From Humimonas sp964465015 (GTDB lineage: Bacteria > Gemmatimonadota > Gemmatimonadetes > Palauibacterales > Palauibacteraceae): a stretch of DNA of 64,000 nucleotides. Positions 16,333-24,700 of the stretch are shown piece by piece (positions within the stretch are counted from its first letter, which is position 1; every line of letters begins with the position of its first letter). Below the pieces are notes generated by a model. That model made no database searches. It saw only the letters and a list, made by a program, of their open reading frames with translations, and was not told the DNA's origin. The DNA is taken from NCBI GenBank assembly GCA_964465015.1, contig CAYXHP010000148.1:62001-126000 (forward strand), given 5' to 3'. The translations under genes were made by a program, and so were the position numbers.

Positions 16333-16789
16333 GTCCCACCCCCCCGCGGACGCCCGAGGACGCCTGGAGGCCATCTGGCGAAAGCGCGCTCACCGGGGAC
16401 CCATGGACCCGCTCGAGCTGGCCGAGCTGGTCACCGAGCGCGGGCTGGACGGAAACGCCAACCAGGGTGGACGTCGACAGGTCACGATCGTGGACGCGGC
16501 CGCCTGGGAGCGCGCGATCGCGGAGCTGGGCCGTTTCGTGGATCCCGCGAACCGGCGCGCCAACCTCCTGGTGCGCGGCCTCGAGCTCCGGGAGACCCGG
16601 GGCCGAACCCTGCGGGTGGGCGCCTGCCGCATCCTGGTCGGTGGCGAGACCACGCCGTGCCACCGGATGGACGAGGCCGCCGACGGCCTCCAGGAGGCGC
16701 TGCGATCCGAGTGGCGGGGCGGCGTGTTCGGCCGGGTGCTCGAAGGCGGGACGATTGCCGTCGGCGACCCGGTGCGCTGGCTCGACTGA
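16322..16789 (+). CDS. MOSC domain protein
   Basis: This 155-residue protein is a stand-alone MOSC (molybdenum cofactor sulfurase C-terminal) domain. Recognisable parts are RRQVTIVDAAAWERA, the ANLLVRGLEL strand, and the conserved cysteine in RILVGGETTPCHRMDEA. MOSC proteins bind the molybdenum cofactor or carry sulfur on that cysteine. ATG 16322 overlaps the methyltransferase end by 11 bases. No molybdenum-cofactor genes are nearby, so the partner is unknown. Confidence 0.87.
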   Translation: MPTESHPPADARGRLEAIWRKRAHRGPMDPLELAELVTERGLDGNANQGGRRQVTIVDAAAWERAIAELGRFVDPANRRANLLVRGLELRETRGRTLRVGACRILVGGETTPCHRMDEAADGLQEALRSEWRGGVFGRVLEGGTIAVGDPVRWLD

Positions 16790-16893
16790 CCCTCCCGCCG
16801 GTGGGTCCGCGGCGCCTCCGGCCCGGGCGGGTGCCCGCCCCCGGTGGAGCGCGGGTCCGCCGGTCCACGATCCCCACTGACCCGGAGGTGTCC

Positions 16894-17295
16894 ATGTCCG
16901 AGAAGAGCGGCGTTTCGGCCACGGCGTCGTCCCGGCGCCTGGAGATCGACAGCGGCATGCCGGGCTCGGCCCGGGTCCCGGTCCTGGGCGGAGAGCTCGA
17001 GGGGAAGGGCGAGCTCGTCATCGAGATCGGCGACGCGACGCAGGCATCGCTCACCTTCGACCACGTCGCGCGCGACCGTCTCGTCCTCGGCATCCACTCG
17101 GCCGTCGGCCTCCGGCTCTCGAAGACGGGGACGCTGAAGCTGGAGGGTGGGGCGAAGAAGGAGCTGCTTCAGGGCGAGCTTTCGGGAGAGGTGCGGGCCC
17201 GGCTCACGCTGGCGCGCGCCGTGGATGTGACGGTCACCCAGAGCTTCCGCGCCTCCGGTCCGACCACATCCCTGCGGGTGAAAGTGCGGCTCTGA
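16894..17295 (+). CDS. Hypothetical beta-rich protein
   Basis: A 133-residue protein I do not recognise. Residues after ~15 alternate hydrophobic and polar in the manner of a beta sandwich (GKGELVIEIGDATQASLTF; VLGIHSAVGLRLSKTGTLKL; LSGEVRARLTLARAVDVTV). There is no signal peptide, cysteine or membrane segment. ATG 16894 follows a good GGAGGTG. Codon usage matches its neighbours, which supports a real gene. The 116 bases after it contain a GCCGGC/GCCGGC hairpin near 17310-17323. Confidence 0.65.
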   Translation: MSEKSGVSATASSRRLEIDSGMPGSARVPVLGGELEGKGELVIEIGDATQASLTFDHVARDRLVLGIHSAVGLRLSKTGTLKLEGGAKKELLQGELSGEVRARLTLARAVDVTVTQSFRASGPTTSLRVKVRL

Positions 17296-17411
17296 GGCCG
17301 CTCGCGGGGCCGGCTTCGCCGGCACCCGGGGTCGCCGGCGGGCGCTCCGTTGCCCGTCGCTCCCCCTCCCGCGACCTTCGCTCCCGGAATCCGATACTGC
17401 CGGGAGGCGAT

Positions 17412-18080
17412 GTGAACGAGCCCGTTTTCGTGCCGCTCAGAGGATACAGGGAGTACGCTCCCGACCAGGTGCGTTCGCGGGCGGCGGAGTTCCGGCGCGA
17501 AATGGAGCTCCGCCGCACCGTCCGGGAGTTCTCGGACCGGCCCGTTCCCCGCGAGGTGATCGAGGACTGCCTGGCGGCGGCCGCGCGGGCGCCCAACGGC
17601 GCCAATCGCCAGCCGTGGCATTTCGTGGTCGTGGGGGACCCGGCGATCAAGCGGCGCATCCGAGAGGCGGCCGAGGAAGAGGAGCGGGCCTTCTATGCCG
17701 AGCGCGCGCCCCGCGAGTGGCTGGAGGCCCTGGCCGTTCTGGGCACCGACCAGCACAAGCCCTTCCTGGAGCGGGCGCCCTGGCTCATCGTCGTGTTCGC
17801 GCAGAGCTTCGAGGTCACTCCCGACGGGCGGAAGCTCAAGAACTACTATGTGCAGGAGTCGGTGGGCATCGCGACCGGGATCCTGGTCACGGCCGTCCAC
17901 CACGCCGGCCTCGTCTCCCTGACCCACACGCCCAGCCCCATGGGCTTCCTGAACGAGCTCCTGGACCGGCCGGAGAACGAGCGACCCTTCCTCATCCTGG
18001 TCGTCGGCTACCCGGCCGAGGACGCCCGCGTCCCGGACATCGGCAAGAAGCCGCTGCAGGAGATCATCTCATGGAGGTGA
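17412..18080 (+). CDS. Nitroreductase-family flavoprotein, iodotyrosine deiodinase-like
   Basis: A 222-residue FMN enzyme of the nitroreductase superfamily (RRTVREFS, ARAPNGANRQPWHFVVV, KPLQEIISW at the end). The closest pattern I recall is iodotyrosine deiodinase, not the usual nitroaromatic reductases. The lid region runs EEEERAFYAERAPREWLEAL and then DQHKPFLERAP. Glu 91, Tyr 95 and Lys 116 have the same spacing as the vertebrate substrate-binding triad Glu157/Tyr161/Lys182. NYYVQESVGIATGILVTAV and VGYPAEDARVPD also follow that family. It may act on halogenated phenols or tyrosines by reductive dehalogenation; this is inferred. GTG 17412 follows GGGAGG. Confidence 0.88.
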   Translation: MNEPVFVPLRGYREYAPDQVRSRAAEFRREMELRRTVREFSDRPVPREVIEDCLAAAARAPNGANRQPWHFVVVGDPAIKRRIREAAEEEERAFYAERAPREWLEALAVLGTDQHKPFLERAPWLIVVFAQSFEVTPDGRKLKNYYVQESVGIATGILVTAVHHAGLVSLTHTPSPMGFLNELLDRPENERPFLILVVGYPAEDARVPDIGKKPLQEIISWR

Positions 18081-18649
18081 GGCGGGGGCCGTGGAGGAAC
18101 CACCGGTCCGGGGTCCCGGCCCGTCTCCTCGCCCTGCTCCCGCTCTTCTCCGCCGTGGTCGCTTGCGGGGGCAAGGGCATGGATGCGGCCGAAGCCGAGG
18201 GGAGGGCCCTCCGCTTCGCCGAGGCGGTGGGAGGCCGCGACACCGCGGCGCTCCACCGGCTGGTCACGGAGGACTACGTGTTGCATGCGGCGCCGCTGCC
18301 CGGCGGCCAGCTACGTGGTCGCGGCGCCTTCCTCCGGGGCATCGCCGCGGACACGACGGCGTGGCCCCGGGGCCGCATCACCGTCACCCACCTTCTCTCC
18401 GACGGCAACCAGGTGGCCACGTTCGGCACCTTCGAGCCGGGAGACTTGCCGCTCGGCTCCGGGCCCGCCGCCGACTCCACATCCGGCGTGCCCGTGGCCG
18501 CGGTGCACCGGATCGTGGATGGGAGGATCGCGGAGACGTGGGCCGTTTGGGATGCCGGAGCGCTGGACGGTGTCCGTGCGCGCTCCGACGCCGCCGCCCG
18601 CGGCGACGGCGACACGTCGGTCGGCGCCCGTGGCCACGGTCCGCCCTGA
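18071..18649 (+). CDS. Lipoprotein with SnoaL-like domain
   Basis: A 192-residue exported protein. The N-terminal segment LLALLPLFSAVVACGG ends in a VVAC lipobox, so the mature protein should be a lipoprotein beginning at that cysteine. The body has the SnoaL/NTF2-like arrangement (ALRFAEAVGGRDTAALHRLV, EDYVLHAAP, GRGAFLRGI, HRIVDGRIAETWAVWD). The usual active-site residues of polyketide cyclases cannot be assigned with confidence. ATG 18071 overlaps the end of the flavoprotein gene by 10 bases and is preceded by AGGAG. Confidence 0.7.
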   Translation: MEVRRGPWRNHRSGVPARLLALLPLFSAVVACGGKGMDAAEAEGRALRFAEAVGGRDTAALHRLVTEDYVLHAAPLPGGQLRGRGAFLRGIAADTTAWPRGRITVTHLLSDGNQVATFGTFEPGDLPLGSGPAADSTSGVPVAAVHRIVDGRIAETWAVWDAGALDGVRARSDAAARGDGDTSVGARGHGPP

Positions 18650-18755
18650 GGGGAAGCCGCGGGCGTCTCCCCGGCCGTGTTGCGTCCGGACGCCGGGCCC
18701 GGGCAACCTTTCGCGCGTCTCGTACATCGTGATGGGCGAGTTCGCCGTCGGACGT

Positions 18756-18774
18756 CCACCGCGCGAAGCGGTGG
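18756..18774 (+). other. Stable hairpin upstream of the ABC gene
   Basis: CCACCGC (18756-18762) and GCGGTGG (18768-18774) form a perfect 7-bp stem with a GCGAA loop. It lies in the 165-base gap before the ABC ATPase gene, about 40 bases ahead of its start. It could be a leader structure or an end signal for the upstream operon; there is no T-tract. Confidence 0.35.
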
Positions 18775-18814
18775 AGCGACGGACGTGGGAGGAGGAGTTC
18801 GTGGAGGACGACAC

Positions 18815-19762
18815 ATGATTTCGGTGGAGGGAGTGTCGAAGAGCTACGGTCCGGTCGTGGCCGTGGACGACATCAGCTTCGAGATCGATCGAGGAGAGGT
18901 GGTGGGCTTCCTCGGACCCAACGGGGCGGGGAAGACGACCACGATGCGCATGCTCACGGGGACGCTCCAGCCGGACCGGGGGGAGGTGCGCTACGATGGC
19001 CGCCCCATCGGCGAAGACCTGAAGGAGGCCCGCTCCCGGGTCGGTTACCTGCCCGAGACGAATGCGCTCTACCAGGAGATGCTGGTCGCCGAGTACCTGG
19101 ATTTCGCCGCGACGCTGCGCGGCCTCGAGGGGGCCGGCCGCCGCTCGGCGCTCGGCGACGCGGTCGAGGAAACCGGAATCCAGGACGTGTACGGACGCCC
19201 GATCTCGCAGCTCTCCAAGGGCTACCGTCAACGCGTGGGCCTGGCCGCAGCCATCCTGCACCGGCCCGAGATCCTCATCCTGGACGAGCCCACCGAGGGA
19301 CTCGACCCGAATCAGCGGGTGGGGATTCGCCATCTGGTCGGGGCACTGGGCCGTGAGCGCACGGTGCTCCTCAGCACCCACGTCCTCGGCGAGGTGGAGG
19401 CCACGTGCAGCCGCCTCCTCATCGTCCACCACGGACGGCTGGTGGCCGATGGCAGCGTGACCGAGCTCCTGGAGACGGGTCGCTCGGCGCCGCGCTACGT
19501 GGTGGAAGCGGAGGGCGATGGGGTGCCGGAGGCGCTCGCCGCGATGGATGGCGTGGCGTCCTCGCGGGCCGAGCGGCATGACGGCCGACACCGGGTGGAG
19601 CTGGTCGCGGTGGGCCGGCGCGAGCTCCGGCCCGCGATCTCCGCCCTCGCCTCGGAGCGCGGCTGGACGCTGTGGGAGCTGCACCGTGAGAGAGCTTCGC
19701 TGGAGCAGCTCTTCCAGCAGCTCACCGAAGAGACGGGCCCGGGCCCGGAGGTGCTCCCGTGA
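18815..19762 (+). CDS. ABC transporter ATP-binding protein (GldA-like)
   Basis: A 315-residue ATPase. Walker A is GPNGAGKTT, the ABC signature region is LSKGYRQRVGLA, Walker B is LILDEP, and the switch histidine lies in LLSTHVLGEVE. The C-terminal ~80 residues form the extra domain seen in drug/gliding exporter ATPases. Together with the next two genes it matches the GldA-GldF-GldG set known from gliding Bacteroidota but widespread in non-gliders. ATG 18815 follows GGAGG. The stop overlaps the permease start as GTGA. Confidence 0.92.
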   Translation: MISVEGVSKSYGPVVAVDDISFEIDRGEVVGFLGPNGAGKTTTMRMLTGTLQPDRGEVRYDGRPIGEDLKEARSRVGYLPETNALYQEMLVAEYLDFAATLRGLEGAGRRSALGDAVEETGIQDVYGRPISQLSKGYRQRVGLAAAILHRPEILILDEPTEGLDPNQRVGIRHLVGALGRERTVLLSTHVLGEVEATCSRLLIVHHGRLVADGSVTELLETGRSAPRYVVEAEGDGVPEALAAMDGVASSRAERHDGRHRVELVAVGRRELRPAISALASERGWTLWELHRERASLEQLFQQLTEETGPGPEVLP

Positions 19763-22005
19763 TCCAGGCCTGGCGCGTGGCCCGGCGCGAGTTCCGGAGC
19801 TACTTCGACCATCCGACGGCATACATCCTGGTCGTGGCCTTCCTGGTCCTGGCCATGTTCCTCTCTTTCCGCTCCATCTTCACCTCCGGAGCGGCTTCGC
19901 TCCGCCCGCTCTTCGACCTGCTGCCGTGGCTCCTGGCGGTGTTCGTTCCCGCCATGACGATGCGCTCGCTGGCCGAGGAGCGCCGGAGCGGCACGCTGGT
20001 CTGGGTACTCGCCCAGCCGATCAGCGAGGCCGATCTCGTGGTGGGGAAGTTCCTGGGCGACTGGATGTTCGTGCTGGTGGCCCTGGCGGGGACGATCCCG
20101 ACCGCGATCGGCCTGCTGGCCGCCTCGAGCGCCGATCCCGGCATCGTGGTCGGGCAGTACGTCGGCGCCGCCCTGCTGGCGGGCGAGCTGGTCTCGATCG
20201 GCCTGTTCGCCTCGAGCGTCACCTCCAATCAGATCACGGCGTTCATCGTGGGCGCCATGATCGACTTCGCCCTCATCCTGGCCGGGCTGCGCTTCACGCA
20301 GATCGCGCTGCCCGGACCGCTGGCCCGGGCGGTCAGCGAGCTGTCGCTCCTCACCCACTTCGAGGCCGTGACCCGCGGGGTCATCGACCTGCGTGACGTG
20401 CTCTACTTCGTGACGGCGGGCGCCGTGTTCCTGTCGCTGGCCTACTGGGCGGTGGCCCGCGAGCGACTGAGCCCCGCGCGGGGCTCCTTCCGGCGGCTGC
20501 GGACCGGGACCGGCGTCCTCATCATCGGCGTGGTGGGCCTCAACCTGCTCGGGGGACACATCCACGGCCGGCTCGACCTCACCCGGAATCACCTGTTCAC
20601 GCTGTCGAGCGGAACGCGCGACGTCGTCGGCCACCTCAACGACGTGGTCACGATCAAGTTCTTCGTCTCGAGCTCGCTGCCCTCGGAAGTCGACCTCACC
20701 AGCCGGGACGTGAGCGACCTCCTGGCCGACTACCACAGCGCCTCGGATGGGAACGTGAAGGTCCAGGTGGTTCATCCGGGCGACAAGGGCCCCGACGCCG
20801 ACGAGGCCCGCTCGCTCGGGGTTCGGCCGATCCAGTTCAACGTGATGCGGAACGACGAATTCCAGGTGAAGCGAGGCTGGCTCGGGCTCGCCGTGCTCTA
20901 CGCCGGAAAGCACGAGACCATTCCCGTGATCCAGAGCACCTCGGACCTGGAGTACCGGCTCACTTCGGCCATCGCTTCCCTCACCCGCAAGACCAAGCCG
21001 CGCGTGGCCTTCCTCACCGGAGCGGGGGCGACCGGAGCCGAGGCTTATCCCGATCTCGAGCAGGAATTGGCACGGCAGTATACGGTCACGAGCCTGCCGC
21101 TCGGGTCCGATTCGGCTCCGCCCCATCTGTCTCCGGACTCGCTGGCGGCGGTGGTGCTGGCCGGGCCCACCGAGCCCCTGGGCGATAGCGCCCGAACGGC
21201 GCTCGAGCGCTACTTCGACGCGGGCGGCTCGGGGCTGCTGCTCCTCCCGTCCAACCAGCTCAATCCCCGCATGCCGATCACCCGGCCCGTGCGGTCGGGA
21301 TTGGGGCCCTACCTGGCCGGACGCGGCGTCAAGCTCCTCCAGGGCGTGGTCTACGACCTGCGCTCCAACGAGCGTGTGAATCTGGGCCAGCAGGGCATCT
21401 TCTCGGTGGTGAAAGCGTATCCCTACTGGCCCGTCGTGCAGCCCGTCGGGAAGAGCCTCATCACCCGCCAGCTGCGGGGGCTGAGCCTCGCGTGGCCCGG
21501 CGCTCTCCAGGTCCAGGACACGGCGCTCGCGTCGCCGCTGCTCGAGACCACGGCGGCCGGCGGACTCGAACCCGCCGGCGGATCGGTGGCGCCGGACCAG
21601 GACCTCCAGCCCGCGGGGCAGGGGGGCGTGCAGGTGGTGGCCGCGGCGGTGCGGGGCGACACGGCGGCCGCCGGCGACCGGCACTCCGCTTCCGATCGGC
21701 ACGCGGGCCGTCTGGTCGTGGTGCGAGACGCCGAGTTCCTGCGGCGGGACTTCGTGCAGAACAACGCGGAGAACCTGATCTTCGTCGCCAACGCGGTGAA
21801 CTGGCTGACGCAGGACGAGTCGCTGATCTCGATTCGCTCCAAGGACCGGACCCCTCCGGAGCTAACCTTCGCGTCCTCGACTACCCGGGGCCTGTTCAAA
21901 TGGGGGGACCTGGTGGGCGTGCCGCTCCTGTTCGTGGCCATCGGGGTGGTGCGCACCCTCAGACGTCGGCGCCATCCGGGCTGGGCGCCGGAGGGGGCCG
22001 CATGA
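19759..22005 (+). CDS. Fused ABC-2 permease and GldG-like protein
   Basis: A 748-residue protein that joins two genes usually separate. Residues ~1-240 are an ABC-2/GldF permease with about six membrane segments, starting REFRSYFDHPTAYILVVAF and including MRSLAEERRSGTLVWVLAQP. After another membrane helix (VLIIGVVGLNLLGG), residues ~270-700 are the GldG-type extracytoplasmic domain (LTRNHLFTLSSGTRDVV, KPRVAFLTGAGATG, GSGLLLLPSNQLNP, VVVRDAEFL). A final helix (VGVPLLFVAIGVVRTLRRRR) anchors the C-terminus. An inserted Ala/Gly/Gln-rich stretch near residue 615 is low-complexity. The transported substrate is unknown. GTG 19759 is coupled to the ATPase gene. Confidence 0.9.
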   Translation: MIQAWRVARREFRSYFDHPTAYILVVAFLVLAMFLSFRSIFTSGAASLRPLFDLLPWLLAVFVPAMTMRSLAEERRSGTLVWVLAQPISEADLVVGKFLGDWMFVLVALAGTIPTAIGLLAASSADPGIVVGQYVGAALLAGELVSIGLFASSVTSNQITAFIVGAMIDFALILAGLRFTQIALPGPLARAVSELSLLTHFEAVTRGVIDLRDVLYFVTAGAVFLSLAYWAVARERLSPARGSFRRLRTGTGVLIIGVVGLNLLGGHIHGRLDLTRNHLFTLSSGTRDVVGHLNDVVTIKFFVSSSLPSEVDLTSRDVSDLLADYHSASDGNVKVQVVHPGDKGPDADEARSLGVRPIQFNVMRNDEFQVKRGWLGLAVLYAGKHETIPVIQSTSDLEYRLTSAIASLTRKTKPRVAFLTGAGATGAEAYPDLEQELARQYTVTSLPLGSDSAPPHLSPDSLAAVVLAGPTEPLGDSARTALERYFDAGGSGLLLLPSNQLNPRMPITRPVRSGLGPYLAGRGVKLLQGVVYDLRSNERVNLGQQGIFSVVKAYPYWPVVQPVGKSLITRQLRGLSLAWPGALQVQDTALASPLLETTAAGGLEPAGGSVAPDQDLQPAGQGGVQVVAAAVRGDTAAAGDRHSASDRHAGRLVVVRDAEFLRRDFVQNNAENLIFVANAVNWLTQDESLISIRSKDRTPPELTFASSTTRGLFKWGDLVGVPLLFVAIGVVRTLRRRRHPGWAPEGAA

Positions 22006-22946
22006 AAGAGACGACGCTGCGGACCATCCTGATCGGCGTGGGGCTCGTCCTCGTGGCCTGGGGAGCGAGCACGTTCCTGGGCGGGCGTGGCGGAAACGGC
22101 GCGACCTCGAGCCCCCTGCAGAAGACCCTGTCGGGTCTCCACGAGGCGGAGATCGCCTCGGTCCGGGTTCGGACGGGTAGCGACACGATCCGACTCAGAC
22201 GCGCAGGCGATCGTTGGCTCGCGAACGGCTGGTCCGCCGACACCGCCACGCTCGAGGCCCTCTGGTCGGCCGTGGACAGCAGTCGGGTGGCCGAGCTCGC
22301 CTCGCGCAATCCGGGCCACCAGGGAGACATGGGGGTGACGGATTCCGCCGCGACGGAGCTCCTGTTCCGACGGAAGGCCGGCGACTCCGTGCGTCTGCTC
22401 ATCGGACACAGCGGCCCCTACTACCCGAGCGCCTACGTCCGGCTGCCCGGCAGCGACGCCGTGTGGCTCGTGCGGGGCCGGTTGCGCCACGAGGCCACGC
22501 TGCCGGCCGACCAGTGGCGCGACCGGACCGTGCTCGCCGTGGACACCGCCAGGGTCCGCTCCATCGAGGTGGCCCGGGGCGACACGGTGGAGCAGCTGGC
22601 ACGCGCGGACTCGGCGTGGACGGTCAACGGGAAGCCGGCCGGTTCGCACCCCATCTCCCTGCTCCTCGATGGGCTCGCGCGCGTCGAGGCTTCCGGATTC
22701 GCTCCCGATACGGCCCAGCCGGGGAGGACCACGCGCAGCGTGGTGGCGCGGGGCGCGAATGGCGACACGTTGGCGCTCCTTCGCTTCACCTCGAACGGCG
22801 GATCGGGGTACTGGGCCACCGTACCCGGGGACTCCGTGGTCTACGAGATCCCCGCCTATCGCGTCGACCAGCTCACGCCGGGGGAGAACGCGCTCCGGGC
22901 CTCGGCTCCGGTCGGACACTCGCCCGGCGGGAGCCGGAGCCACTAG
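22002..22946 (+). CDS. DUF4340-type membrane-anchored protein
   Basis: A 314-residue protein with one N-terminal membrane helix (LIGVGLVLVAWGASTFLG) and a large external region made of DUF4340-like repeats: IASVRVRTGSDTIRLRRAGDR followed by W, and RSIEVARGDTVEQLARADSA followed by W. DUF4340 proteins are regular companions of GldG-type ABC systems, which fits the ATGA overlap with the fused permease/GldG gene. Function is unknown; it may be a periplasmic partner of the exporter. Confidence 0.83.
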   Translation: MKETTLRTILIGVGLVLVAWGASTFLGGRGGNGATSSPLQKTLSGLHEAEIASVRVRTGSDTIRLRRAGDRWLANGWSADTATLEALWSAVDSSRVAELASRNPGHQGDMGVTDSAATELLFRRKAGDSVRLLIGHSGPYYPSAYVRLPGSDAVWLVRGRLRHEATLPADQWRDRTVLAVDTARVRSIEVARGDTVEQLARADSAWTVNGKPAGSHPISLLLDGLARVEASGFAPDTAQPGRTTRSVVARGANGDTLALLRFTSNGGSGYWATVPGDSVVYEIPAYRVDQLTPGENALRASAPVGHSPGGSRSH

Positions 22947-22992
22947 CCTCCTTCCTGCGACCGGGCCTCCGCCGGCTCCCGGCGGGGAGGCG

Positions 22993-23022
22993 TTGACAGC
23001 GGACGCGCCGTCCGGGCAGATG
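22993..23022 (+). promoter_or_regulatory. Weak candidate promoter for the M20 peptidase
   Basis: A perfect TTGACA (22993-22998) lies 84 bases before the ATG. The best -10 at 18-bp spacing is CAGATG (23017-23022), which is poor. GATGAT lies two bases further on. Confidence 0.35.
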
Positions 23023-23081
23023 ATGGGGAGCGGGGGCCGCGCCGGGCGGCCGCCGACGACCCGGTTCGGGAGGCGTGTACG

Positions 23082-24671
23082 ATGGCGCGACGATGGATCT
23101 CCGCGGCGGCGGTTGCATGGTTCGGCATCGCCGGCATGGCGGGGCCGGTGTGGGCGACCGTCGGTACTCCCGCCGCCGCCGGCGCGGTCCACGGTGTCGG
23201 CGCGGTCCGCGCCGACACCGTGGACTTCGCGGCGCTCCGCTCCTGGGTGGACGGGCACCGGGCCTCGATCCTCGGCGAGCTCGTGTCGTTCCTCTCCATC
23301 CCCGACGTGGCGTCCGACTCCGTAAACATCCGGCGCAACGCGGCCTGGCTCCGGACCGAGATGGAGAAGCGGGGGATCCGGACCCGCCTGATCGAGACCG
23401 GCGGACCGCCCCTGGTGGTCGGAGACCTGCCGAGGCCGGGGGCCGAGCACACCATCCTCATCTACTGCCACTACGATGGCCAGCCGGTCGACTCCACGCG
23501 CTGGACGGGGTCGAAGCCCTTCGAGCCCACTCTTCGGTCGGCGCCGCTCGGAGAGCATCCCCGCGTCCTCCCCATCCCGGCGGTCGGCGAGCCCGTTCCG
23601 CACGGGGCCCGGCTGTACGCCCGCGCGGCCGCTGACGACCGGGGACCGATCGTCGGCCTCCTGGCCGCCCTCGATGCCCTGAAGGCGCAGGGCCGGAAGC
23701 CGTCGGCCCACCTGCGCTTCCTGTTCGAGGGCGAGGAGGAGGCGGGGTCCCCGCACCTGGAGCGAACGCTGAGGGCGCACGCGGACGAGTTGGGGGCGGA
23801 CCTGGCCATCGTGGTCGATGGCCCGCTCCACCCATCGGGCCGGCCCACCGTGTCCTTCGGGGCGCGTGGGATCGCGACCGCCCAGGTCACGGTGTTCGGG
23901 CCGGCCGTGCCGCTCCACAGCGGCCACTACGGCAACTGGGCCCCGAATCCCGCCGAGCGTCTCGCGCGTCTCATCGGGGCGATGCAGGACTCCTCCGGAC
24001 GGGTGGTGATCCCGGGCTGGTACGACGACGTGGAGCCGCTCGGATCGGCCGAGAAGGCCGCCCTGGCGGCGCTGCCCTCCGACAGCGCGGAGCGGCGGGA
24101 GCTGCTGGTCGAGGCCCCCGAGTACCCGGGCAGCCGTTGGGCCGCGGTCACCGAGCCCTCGCTCAACGTGGACGGCATGAGCAGTGGCTGGGTGGGCTCG
24201 GAGTCCCGCACCATCATACCCGATCGGGCCACGGCCAACTTCGACTTCCGACTCGTGGCGGGCATCGACCCGAAGGTCCAGGTGGGGCGCTTCGTCGACT
24301 TCATCCGCTCGCGCGGCTACACGGTGGTCGCCTCCGAGCCGACTCGCGCCGAGCGCCTGGCGCATCCCAGGTTGGCGATGGTGACGAGCGCCGAGGGGTA
24401 CCCCGCGGTGCGCACTCCGATGGACCGGCCCGCCGCCCACGCGGTGCTCGCCTCGGTGAGGAGCGCCCACGAAGGGCCGGTGGCCGTGATCCCGACCCTG
24501 GGCGGGAGCGTCCCCGGCTACCTGTTCCCGAGGTACCTCGGGGCGGACTTCGTGAACCTCCCGATCGTCAATCCGGACGACAACCAGCACTCGCCCAACG
24601 AGAACCTGCTCCTCGACGATCTCTACGATGGCATCTCGTCGCTCGCGGCGGTCATGAGCGCCAGCTGGTGA
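23082..24671 (+). CDS. Exported M20-family metallopeptidase
   Basis: A 529-residue zinc peptidase with an N-terminal signal peptide (ISAAAVAWFGIAGMAGPVWA). Metal-binding motifs are in order: HYDGQPVD (His 130, Asp 132), YARAAADDRGP (bridging Asp), EGEEEAGS (catalytic Glu then metal Glu) and the late NQHSPNENL His. The closest pattern is the dipeptidase/CNDP branch of M20. It probably trims peptides in the periplasm. ATG 23082 follows GGGAGG. The downstream regulator may be coupled to it, because a GTG at 24668 overlaps its stop. Confidence 0.9.
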   Translation: MARRWISAAAVAWFGIAGMAGPVWATVGTPAAAGAVHGVGAVRADTVDFAALRSWVDGHRASILGELVSFLSIPDVASDSVNIRRNAAWLRTEMEKRGIRTRLIETGGPPLVVGDLPRPGAEHTILIYCHYDGQPVDSTRWTGSKPFEPTLRSAPLGEHPRVLPIPAVGEPVPHGARLYARAAADDRGPIVGLLAALDALKAQGRKPSAHLRFLFEGEEEAGSPHLERTLRAHADELGADLAIVVDGPLHPSGRPTVSFGARGIATAQVTVFGPAVPLHSGHYGNWAPNPAERLARLIGAMQDSSGRVVIPGWYDDVEPLGSAEKAALAALPSDSAERRELLVEAPEYPGSRWAAVTEPSLNVDGMSSGWVGSESRTIIPDRATANFDFRLVAGIDPKVQVGRFVDFIRSRGYTVVASEPTRAERLAHPRLAMVTSAEGYPAVRTPMDRPAAHAVLASVRSAHEGPVAVIPTLGGSVPGYLFPRYLGADFVNLPIVNPDDNQHSPNENLLLDDLYDGISSLAAVMSASW

Positions 24672-24700
24672 CCGCATCCCCGGCAGGCACGACCTTCGCG

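Noticed and set aside
17310..17323. GCCGGC/GCCGGC hairpin as a terminator
   Set aside because: The stem is short, there is no T-tract, and such palindromes are expected by chance at this GC content.
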